Shown: positions 1 through 5,530 of the stretch, piece after piece | Layout: each line of letters opens with the position of its first letter | How positions within the stretch are numbered: the stretch's first letter is position 1 | NCBI GenBank assembly: GCA_018816605.1 | Contig: JAHIVS010000336.1 | Span: 1 to 5,704, forward strand | Source of the DNA: Pseudomonadota bacterium | GTDB taxonomy: Bacteria > Desulfobacterota > Desulfobacteria > Desulfobacterales > Desulfobacteraceae | DNA: 5,704 bases | Reading direction: 5' to 3' | The notes under the pieces: generated by a model | Told to the model about the DNA's origin: nothing | Databases searched by the model: none | Seen by the model: the letters and a program-made list of their open reading frames with translations, nothing else | Position numbers and translations under genes: made by a program

Positions 1-1443
1 GAGATCCTGGGCGCGGTGGCTGTGCTTCAGGATATTTCGGAATTGGAATTGATTTCAACCGAGTTGGAATATACCCGGAAATTGACCAGCGAGCTGACGG
101 CCATTATTGAATCCTCCTTTGACGGTATCTATGTCACCGACGGCAATGCAAAAACCATCCGGGTAAATAGAGCCTATGAGCGGATTACCGGCATCAAACG
201 GGAAGAACTTCTGGGGAGGACCATGTATGAACTTGTTGATGAGGGATATTTCAATGAGTCGGTCACCTTGAGGGTGCTTGACACCGGGCAACCAGAATCC
301 ATTGTTCAGGAAATTAAAACCGGTAAAACCGTCATGGTTACAGGAACACCCATAACCGATGAAAACGATGATATTCACCTGGTGGTAACCAATGTTCGCG
401 ATGTGACAGAACTCCACCGCCTCCAGCGGGAACTTAAAACCATGGAGTCCCTTCAAACCCACTACCGGGAAAAGCTTCAACGCTTGAAAGATGTTTCAGG
501 GAGCGGATATATTATTCAATCCAAGAAGATGGGGGATGTTTATGATCTGGCCATGCGGCTTGCCCAGGTGGATTCAACGGTATTGATCCAGGGGGAATCC
601 GGTGTGGGAAAGGAAGTGGTTGCCAATCTTATCCATTCGGGAAGTACACGGAAAGACAAACCATTTTTGAAAATCAGCTGCGCTGCCATACCCGAAAATC
701 TTCTGGAATCAGAATTGTTCGGGTATGCGCCGGGTGCGTTTACCGGTGCCCATAAAAACGGTAAGCCCGGATTGTTTGAAATGTCCCACCAGGGAACCCT
801 GCTTCTTGATGAGATGGGGGAGATGCCCCTGGGACTCCAGGCAAAACTGCTGCGGGTGGTACAGGAAAAACAATGCGTTCGAATCGGCAGCAGTCGGCCG
901 GTCACGGTGGATGTTAGAATTCTGGCGGCCACCAATCGGGACATCGAAGCCATGGTACACAAAAAAGAGTTTCGTAAGGACCTGTTTTTTCGGTTGAACG
1001 TGGTGCCGGTCCATGTGCCGCCTTTAAGGGAGCGCAAAGAAGCCATTGTCAGTTTTATCCTGCATTTTCTGGATAGATACAATAAGAAATATGATTTTAA
1101 AAAACAGATCGATTCGGGGGCCATGGAGATCTTTTATAACTATTCCTGGCCCGGTAATGTCCGGGAACTGGAAAATCTTGTGGAGAGGGTTGTGGTGGTT
1201 ACGCCGGGTCAAATTATCACATCGGACAATCTTCCTTCTGGGATGAAAGAAATTACTGAAAAATATCCGGATCCTGTGTTTCAGCATGAATCCCTGAAGG
1301 CAGCCCTGGCCAATCATGAAAAGGCGATTCTCACACAGGTTCTTTACGAACACAAAAGCACGCGCAAAGCCGCCCGAATTCTGGGTGTCGACCAATCTAC
1401 GGTGGTCAGAAAAGCAAAACGATACCAGATTCCCCTTTCCTGA
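1..1443 (+). CDS. Sigma-54-dependent transcriptional activator with PAS sensor, AAA+ and Fis/TyrR-type HTH (5'-truncated by the window)
   Basis: This is an enhancer-binding protein that remodels sigma-54 RNA polymerase using ATP; 480 residues are visible. The frame is open from base 1, and its first residues (GAVAVLQDISELE) look like the end of an earlier PAS domain, so the GTG at 16 is not taken as the start. Domains by fragment residue: a full PAS domain at about 31-140, a short coiled-coil linker at about 132-165, and an AAA+ core at about 168-395. The core has Walker A GESGVGKE (198-205), an intact GAFTGA sigma-54 contact loop (245-250), Walker B LLLDE with D270/E271, sensor I AATNRD, the RKDLFFRL arginine-finger region, and sensor II WPGNVREL near 383-390. 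A C-terminal HTH lies at about 452-476 (KAARILGVDQSTVVRKAKRY), resembling TyrR-type HTHs. With no receiver domain visible, control is probably by ligand or PAS signal rather than phosphorylation, but the N-terminus is unseen. It lies directly upstream of the abf operon and its dyads, so it is the likely local activator. Family assignment is secure; the inducer is unknown. Confidence 0.95.
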   Translation, partial: EILGAVAVLQDISELELISTELEYTRKLTSELTAIIESSFDGIYVTDGNAKTIRVNRAYERITGIKREELLGRTMYELVDEGYFNESVTLRVLDTGQPESIVQEIKTGKTVMVTGTPITDENDDIHLVVTNVRDVTELHRLQRELKTMESLQTHYREKLQRLKDVSGSGYIIQSKKMGDVYDLAMRLAQVDSTVLIQGESGVGKEVVANLIHSGSTRKDKPFLKISCAAIPENLLESELFGYAPGAFTGAHKNGKPGLFEMSHQGTLLLDEMGEMPLGLQAKLLRVVQEKQCVRIGSSRPVTVDVRILAATNRDIEAMVHKKEFRKDLFFRLNVVPVHVPPLRERKEAIVSFILHFLDRYNKKYDFKKQIDSGAMEIFYNYSWPGNVRELENLVERVVVVTPGQIITSDNLPSGMKEITEKYPDPVFQHESLKAALANHEKAILTQVLYEHKSTRKAARILGVDQSTVVRKAKRYQIPLS

Positions 1444-1454
1444 AGTTGTCTGCC

Positions 1455-1470
1455 GATGTAAATTTGCATT
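1455..1470. promoter_or_regulatory. Degenerate activator dyad (GATGTA-N4-TGCATT)
   Basis: This 16-bp unit has arms GATGTA and TGCATT separated by AATT. It differs at two positions from the two perfect dyads downstream and abuts the first of them with no gap. It begins 12 nt after the regulator stop codon. Read as a weaker, possibly cooperative, activator site; it is a pattern match only. Confidence 0.4.
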
Positions 1471-1486
1471 GATGCAGGCTTGCATC
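1471..1486. promoter_or_regulatory. Probable upstream activator site 1 (GATGCA-N4-TGCATC)
   Basis: A perfect dyad with 6-bp arms GATGCA and TGCATC around GGCT. The same arms and spacer length recur at 1542-1557. It lies about 260 bp before the predicted transcription start, within the range known for sigma-54 enhancers. The likely binder is the Fis/TyrR-type HTH of the adjacent regulator, which is an inference from position and repetition. Confidence 0.65.
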
Positions 1487-1507
1487 TATGGTTAAATTTT
1501 GCCCTTA

Positions 1508-1529
1508 TTATAGGGGGTTAGCCCTATAA
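1508..1529. repeat. 8-bp inverted repeat between the activator dyads
   Basis: The arms TTATAGGG (1508-1515) and CCCTATAA (1522-1529) pair perfectly around a 6-nt loop. No T-tract follows on the plus strand, so it is not a standard intrinsic terminator. It could still help end or stabilise the regulator mRNA, or be an operator for another protein. It is unlike the GATGCA dyads on either side. Confidence 0.5.
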
Positions 1530-1541
1530 ATTCAAGCATTC

Positions 1542-1557
1542 GATGCATGGCTGCATC
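1542..1557. promoter_or_regulatory. Probable upstream activator site 2 (GATGCA-N4-TGCATC)
   Basis: A second perfect copy of the dyad, with spacer TGGC, about 190 bp before the predicted transcription start. Its centre is 71 bp from that of site 1, close to seven helical turns, so the two could lie on roughly the same DNA face. Presumed binding site of the upstream sigma-54 activator. Confidence 0.65.
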
Positions 1558-1655
1558 AAAATTGGGTTTTTTCATCAAGTTCTGCAACAGGCTTGGATCC
1601 TGGGCAGTATTTTTATTTTCCTCTGATATCTTCCTTCTAACCCTCTGAAATTCTA

Positions 1656-1668
1656 AATCAATCCTTTG
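1656..1668 (+). promoter_or_regulatory. Predicted IHF binding site
   Basis: AATCAATCCTTTG matches the IHF consensus WATCAA-N4-TTR at every defined position. It lies between the activator dyads and the -24/-12 promoter, at about -78. IHF bends DNA there in many sigma-54 promoters so that the activator can reach the polymerase. A 13-bp motif with four free positions can occur by chance, but the location is exactly where it is expected. Confidence 0.55.
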
Positions 1669-1713
1669 TCATCTCTTTGTTCTGCCACCAATGGTTTCCA
1701 GCATATATTGGCT

Positions 1714-1729
1714 GGGCACCTTTTTTGCA
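1714..1729 (+). promoter_or_regulatory. Sigma-54 (-24/-12) promoter of the abfD-abfT-lactonase operon
   Basis: GGGCACCTTTTTTGCA carries the -24 GG (1715-1716) and the -12 GC (1727-1728), separated by exactly 10 nt. It also has the favoured CAC after GG and TT before GCA. The only departure from the core consensus TGGCAC-N5-TTGCA is G in place of the first T. Predicted transcription starts near 1740, leaving a leader of about 60 nt before abfD. The adjacent sigma-54 activator gene, dyads and IHF site support the call. Confidence 0.8.
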
Positions 1730-1786
1730 AATTATCGAATGGAAGGCGAAATCGATATGACCATAACCATCGCTCTAATTGAGAAC

Positions 1787-1792
1787 AAGGAG
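1787..1792 (+). promoter_or_regulatory. Ribosome binding site that sets the abfD start
   Basis: AAGGAG sits 9 nt before the ATG at 1802. It selects that codon over in-frame upstream ATGs at 1691 and 1739, which lie upstream of or at the predicted transcription start. An ATG at 1757 with GGAAGG ten bases ahead is the only serious rival. Confidence 0.8.
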
Positions 1793-1801
1793 ATCACCAT
1801 C

Positions 1802-3277
1802 ATGCTGATGACAGCAAAGCAATATGAAGAGAGTCTGAGAAAATTGAATCTGAATGTTTATCAGTTTGGGAAAAAGCTGGAAAATGTTGTGGATGATCCG
1901 ATCATCCGGCCATCCATGAATGCTGTGGCCCTCACCTATGAGCTAGCACACAAACCCGAATATGCAGCGCTCATGACCGCCACATCCCACCTTACCGGCA
2001 AGACCGTTAATCGATTTTGTCACATCCACCAGAACACAGAGGATCTGGTGAAAAAGACAAAAATGGGACGGCTTCTGGGATCGCTTACGGGCTGCTGCTT
2101 TCAGCGCTGTGTCGGCATGGATTCGCTGAATGCCCTGTCCATGACCACCTTTGACATTGATGCGGCCCATGGCACAAGTTACAATGAAAACTTTTTGAAA
2201 TATTTAGGCTATGTTCAGGAAAATGACCTTACCTGTGACGGTGCCATGACAGATCCCAAGGGTGACCGATCTCTACCGCCCCATAAACAGCCGGATCCGG
2301 ATATGTTTCTTCATGTTGTGGAGGAATCGGCCGACGGCATTATTGTTACCGGTGCCAAGGCCCACCAGACCGGCGCTGTAAATTCACACGAAGTTATTGT
2401 GATGCCCACCATTACCATGCGAAAGGAAGATTCGGATTATGCCGTCTCCTTTGCCATCCCCAGTGACAGTGAGGGGATCACCTATATTATGGGCCGGCAA
2501 TCCTGTGATCGGCGCAAAATGGAACCAGGGCAGATAGACAGGGGAAACAGATGTTATGGCGGGCATGAGGCTTTGGTGGTTTTTGACCGGGTGTTTGTAC
2601 CGAGGGAGCGTATCTTTATGCTCAGGGAGTACGAATTTACCGGACAGCTGGTGGAGCAGTTTGCGTCATACCACCGTCAGAGTTATGCGTGTAAAGCCGG
2701 AGTCGGTGATGTTCTCATCGGGGCCGCCCAGGTGGTGGCCGAATACAACGGCACCAGCAAGGCCTCCCATGTGAAGGATAAACTCATTGAGATGAATCAT
2801 CTCAATGAAACCTTGTTCTGCGGATCCATTGCCTGTGCCGCAGAAGGACATGCCGAACCCAGCGGAACATGGCTTGTGAACACCCTTTTGGCCAATGTCT
2901 GCAAACAGAATGTTACCCGGTTTCCCTATGAAATTGCCCGGCTTGCCCAGGATATTGCCGGCGGCCTCATGGTGACACTTCCCTCGGAGGAGGACTTCAG
3001 GTCGGAAGCCGTGGGCAAATGGGTGAAAAAATATTTTATGGCCGATGCCTCGGTCTCCACCGAGGACAGGATGAAAATTCTAAGACTCATTGAAAATATC
3101 ACCATGGGCACGGCAGCCGTGGGATACCTGACCGAATCCATGCACGGAGCCGGTTCTCCCCAGGCCCAGCGCATCATGATTTCCCGGCAGGTGAATATGG
3201 ACAGGAAAAAGGCTGTGGCAAAACAGCTGTGCGGCATCGATTCTGAACAGCTCCTATTTAACGGTTGTCATATTTGA
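1802..3277 (+). CDS. abfD: 4-hydroxybutyryl-CoA dehydratase / vinylacetyl-CoA delta-isomerase
   Basis: Converts 4-hydroxybutyryl-CoA to crotonyl-CoA by ketyl-radical chemistry using FAD and a [4Fe-4S] cluster; cytoplasmic and oxygen-sensitive in characterised members. The protein is 491 residues, close to the roughly 490 of Clostridium aminobutyricum AbfD, and near-colinear with it as recalled. It starts MLMTAKQYEESLRKLN and contains DGAMTDPKGDR, GAKAHQTG, HEALVVFD, ASHVKDKLIEM and TESMHGAGSPQAQR. Cluster ligands C99 and C103 (CFQRC) fall at the same numbers as in the clostridial enzyme, which supports the 1802 start. The other two ligands are H291 and C297 in YHRQSYACK, where the recalled clostridial segment has one more residue between them. 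The family shares its fold with HpaB-type flavin hydroxylases and acyl-CoA dehydrogenases, but the Cys/His ligands separate it from those. First gene of the operon, 15 nt before abfT. Function is well supported; activity with the shortened ligand loop is untested. Confidence 0.95.
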   Translation: MLMTAKQYEESLRKLNLNVYQFGKKLENVVDDPIIRPSMNAVALTYELAHKPEYAALMTATSHLTGKTVNRFCHIHQNTEDLVKKTKMGRLLGSLTGCCFQRCVGMDSLNALSMTTFDIDAAHGTSYNENFLKYLGYVQENDLTCDGAMTDPKGDRSLPPHKQPDPDMFLHVVEESADGIIVTGAKAHQTGAVNSHEVIVMPTITMRKEDSDYAVSFAIPSDSEGITYIMGRQSCDRRKMEPGQIDRGNRCYGGHEALVVFDRVFVPRERIFMLREYEFTGQLVEQFASYHRQSYACKAGVGDVLIGAAQVVAEYNGTSKASHVKDKLIEMNHLNETLFCGSIACAAEGHAEPSGTWLVNTLLANVCKQNVTRFPYEIARLAQDIAGGLMVTLPSEEDFRSEAVGKWVKKYFMADASVSTEDRMKILRLIENITMGTAAVGYLTESMHGAGSPQAQRIMISRQVNMDRKKAVAKQLCGIDSEQLLFNGCHI

Positions 3278-3292
3278 AAGGAGCATAAAAAT

Positions 3293-4588
3293 ATGAATTG
3301 GAAGCTACACTATGAGTCCAGACAAATCAGTGTGGAGAAGGCCGCAGCCATGGTATGTTCGGGGGATCGGATAGTGGCGGCCCACGCCTGCGGTTCTCCT
3401 GAAGCGCTGCTGGCCGCTTTGGTTCAGCGGGCAAAAGATCTGGAGGGGGTGGAGATTGTTCACATGGTCTCCATGGGGGAAAGCGTTTATTGTCAACCCG
3501 AATTTGCCGGTTCTTTCCGCCACAATTCCCTTTTTGCCGGCGGCAACACCCGCGAGGCAATTGCCGAGGGCCGGGCAGACTATACCCCTTGTTTTTTCTC
3601 GGAGATTCCCTGGCTGTTCCGGGACAAGGTATTGCCCGTGGATGTGGCCATGATAACGGTTTCACCCCCGGATAGGGCCGGCAATGTTTCCCTGGGTGTT
3701 TCGGTGGATTACACCCGCCAGGCAGCCTTAAGTGCCAAAAAAGTTATCGCAGAAGTCACCCCGCACATGCCCAGAACCTTTGGTAATGGTAGTCTTCATG
3801 TTAGTCAGATTGATTATTTTATCCCAAGCAGCAGACCCATCATCGAAATGAAACCTCCGGTAATCGGGGATCTGGAACAGGCAATCGGCTCCCATGCGGC
3901 ACAATTAATTCGGGATGGCGATTGTCTGCAGCTTGGCATTGGTGCGATTCCAGATGCCACCTTGTCTTTTCTTGACGGCAAAAAAGATCTGGGCATCCAT
4001 TCAGAGATGATTTCCGACGGTGTCATGCATTTGGCTGAAAAGGGGGTTATCACTGGCCGCCGCAAAAATCTGCACAATTCAAAAATCATCATTACCTTTG
4101 CCATGGGCACCCGGAAATTTTATGACTGGATGGACAATAATTCAGTGATTGAATGCCATCCGGTGGATTACACAAACGACCCGTTTATTATTGCCCAAAA
4201 CGACAACATGGTATCCATCAATTCAGCAATTTCGGTGGATCTGATGGGGCAGGTTGCCGCCGACACACTTGGATTTATGCAGTTCAGCGGCGTGGGCGGT
4301 CAGGTGGATTTTGTCCGGGGGAGCCGGCGGTCAAAGGGCGGAAGAAGTATCATTGCCATGCCCAGCACTGCCGCCGGAGGAAAAGTCTCCCGTATTGTGG
4401 CAAGCCTTGCGCCCGGCCAGGCCGTGTCTACCTCCCGTAACGATGTGGATTATATCATCACCGAGTACGGAATCGCTCATTTGAGGGGGAAAACAGTTGG
4501 GGAACGGGCGAAATCGCTCATCAGCATCGCCGCCCCGGAATTTAGGGAAAACTTGGAGAACAGGTGGCAGAAAACGGCCCGTCGCTAA
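3293..4588 (+). CDS. abfT: 4-hydroxybutyrate CoA-transferase (acetyl-CoA hydrolase/transferase family)
   Basis: Transfers CoA, usually from acetyl-CoA, to 4-hydroxybutyrate and so makes the substrate of AbfD; cytoplasmic. The length of 431 residues compares with about 438 for clostridial AbfT. The N-terminal half has the family's MVSPPDRAGN-like motif (ITVSPPDRAGNVSLGV). The C-terminal half has GIGAIPDA (215-222), the catalytic glutamate E238 in GIHSEMISDG, FSGVGGQVDFVRG, and SRNDVDYIITEYGIAHLRG. E238 is expected to form the glutamyl-CoA thioester intermediate. The start ATG has AAAGGAG 9 nt upstream, overlapping the abfD stop by one base. The 15-nt gap to abfD indicates translation from one transcript. 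Related enzymes use butyrate, propionate or succinate, so substrate choice rests mainly on the abfD neighbour and on overall similarity to AbfT. Confidence 0.9.
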   Translation: MNWKLHYESRQISVEKAAAMVCSGDRIVAAHACGSPEALLAALVQRAKDLEGVEIVHMVSMGESVYCQPEFAGSFRHNSLFAGGNTREAIAEGRADYTPCFFSEIPWLFRDKVLPVDVAMITVSPPDRAGNVSLGVSVDYTRQAALSAKKVIAEVTPHMPRTFGNGSLHVSQIDYFIPSSRPIIEMKPPVIGDLEQAIGSHAAQLIRDGDCLQLGIGAIPDATLSFLDGKKDLGIHSEMISDGVMHLAEKGVITGRRKNLHNSKIIITFAMGTRKFYDWMDNNSVIECHPVDYTNDPFIIAQNDNMVSINSAISVDLMGQVAADTLGFMQFSGVGGQVDFVRGSRRSKGGRSIIAMPSTAAGGKVSRIVASLAPGQAVSTSRNDVDYIITEYGIAHLRGKTVGERAKSLISIAAPEFRENLENRWQKTARR

Positions 4589-4602
4589 CGATCAGGCCGT
4601 TT
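4572..4602 (+). other. Intercistronic hairpin spanning the abfT stop codon
   Basis: AAACGGCC (4572-4579) and GGCCGTTT (4595-4602) form a perfect 8-bp stem with a 15-nt loop that contains the abfT stop codon (4586-4588). Only three T residues end the stem, then A, so it is at best a weak terminator. It may act as an mRNA-processing or stability element between abfT and the lactonase gene, or simply reflect chance. Confidence 0.45.
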
Positions 4603-4648
4603 ATTCATGATAATCAGGTTTAATAATCTCAAAAAAGGAAAAAATTAA

Positions 4649-5428
4649 ATGAAACTTTATTTGTTCGAAGCTGGCGTTCTGAAAAGTCAAAAACATTTTT
4701 TTACGGCCAATGAGGGTGTTGGAGAGGCCTTTGTTGTTCCTGTCCCTTTTCTGTTGATCGACCATCCCAAGGGAAAGGTTTTGTTTGATACCGGCTGCGC
4801 ATTTGAAATCATCGATGAGAAACAGGCCCATTGGGGGGATGTGTTGGCGGCCTACGACCCGGTCATGACCGAAGATCAATGGTGCGTTAACGCCATTAAA
4901 AAAGCCGGCTGCTCAGCCGAAGACATCGATTATGTGATCCTTTCCCACCTGCACCTGGATCATGCCGGCGGTGTGGGGCATTTTCCCAATGCCCGTTATA
5001 TTGTGCAACGGGATGAACTTCATTTTGCCTATGTGCCCGATCCTTATATGAAGGGAGCCTATATCCGAAAAGATTTTGACAAGGATGTGGACTGGTTTAT
5101 TCTCAACGGTTGGACCGACGACAAATTTGATCTGTTCAATGACGGCAGTATCCAAATCTATTTTACGCCGGGACATACGCCGGGGCATCAGTCGGTTCTG
5201 GTCAATCTTCCAGACGCCGGACCCATGTTCTTTGCCGCCGATGCCTGCTACACCGGTGATAACCTGCAAAACGGAACCCTTCCCGGCCTGATGTGGAACG
5301 CAGAGCAAACCGTACGGTCCGTGGAGCGTATGCGTTTTTTAAAGGGTGCCCAGGACGTCACCATCGTTACCGGCCATGATCCGGTCGCCTGGAAGCAATT
5401 TAAACAAGCACCTGAATACTACACATAA
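4649..5428 (+). CDS. blcC: Metallo-beta-lactamase-fold lactonase, BlcC/AttM-like (probable gamma-butyrolactone hydrolase)
   Basis: Probably opens gamma-butyrolactone to 4-hydroxybutyrate, the substrate of the AbfT/AbfD pair encoded just upstream. The 259 residues match the usual 255-265 for AttM/BlcC. The dinuclear metal site is complete: HLHLDH gives H100, H102, D104 and H105; TPGHTPGHQS has H176; D198 lies in AADACYT; H243 lies in VTGHDP. Segments IVQRDE, YIRKDFDK and TGHDPVAWKQFKQAPEYY closely follow recalled Agrobacterium BlcC. There is no signal peptide, so it is cytoplasmic. The start ATG has AAGGA 9 nt upstream. The 60-nt gap after abfT includes a hairpin but no convincing promoter, so co-transcription is likely. 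AttM also hydrolyses N-acyl-homoserine lactones, so quorum quenching is the main alternative. The gene neighbourhood favours gamma-butyrolactone. Family call is strong; the substrate is inferred. Confidence 0.85.
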   Translation: MKLYLFEAGVLKSQKHFFTANEGVGEAFVVPVPFLLIDHPKGKVLFDTGCAFEIIDEKQAHWGDVLAAYDPVMTEDQWCVNAIKKAGCSAEDIDYVILSHLHLDHAGGVGHFPNARYIVQRDELHFAYVPDPYMKGAYIRKDFDKDVDWFILNGWTDDKFDLFNDGSIQIYFTPGHTPGHQSVLVNLPDAGPMFFAADACYTGDNLQNGTLPGLMWNAEQTVRSVERMRFLKGAQDVTIVTGHDPVAWKQFKQAPEYYT

Positions 5429-5459
5429 AAAATTTGGCTTGACGTGCCGTAAAACCCAA

Positions 5460-5499
5460 GCCGGGGAAGAAAAGGTCTCCTTCCCCGGCGTCCATTTTT
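5460..5499 (+). terminator. Rho-independent terminator after the lactonase gene
   Basis: GCCGGGGAAG (5460-5469) pairs perfectly with CTTCCCCGGC (5480-5489) around a 10-nt loop. TTTTT follows at 5495-5499 after a 5-nt gap. It stands 31 nt after the lactonase stop and 41 nt before the stop of the convergent minus-strand gene. The minus-strand side has only a poor T-run, so it mainly serves the plus-strand operon. Confidence 0.8.
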
Positions 5500-5530
5500 C
5501 GATATCCGGTCTTTCATTCACGTTTTAATC

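Noticed and set aside
16..18. GTG at 16 as the regulator's start codon
   Set aside because: The frame is open to base 1, the residues before it fit the end of a PAS domain, and no ribosome binding site is visible; the gene begins outside the window.
540..1124. 194-codon minus-strand reading frame inside the regulator
   Set aside because: It lies entirely opposite an AAA+ domain with intact motifs, and its translation is rich in R, S and W with no recognisable domain; a shadow frame.
1471..1499. Dyad 1 plus the following AT-rich run as a terminator for the regulator
   Set aside because: The stem is only 6 bp and no continuous T-run follows directly; repetition of the same dyad at 1542 favours a protein-binding site.
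1757..1801. ATG at 1757 with GGAAGG upstream as the abfD start
   Set aside because: Possible, but the 15 extra residues are absent from the recalled AbfD N-terminus and the 1802 ATG has the better Shine-Dalgarno sequence.
4603..4645. Separate promoter for the lactonase in the AT-rich gap
   Set aside because: TAATAAT-like stretches occur but no spaced -35 partner or -24/-12 element is seen; AT-richness alone is not enough.
5346..5528. 60-codon plus-strand frame over the lactonase end and terminator
   Set aside because: It overlaps the lactonase C-terminus in another frame and runs through the terminator stem; no ribosome binding site or recognisable motif.
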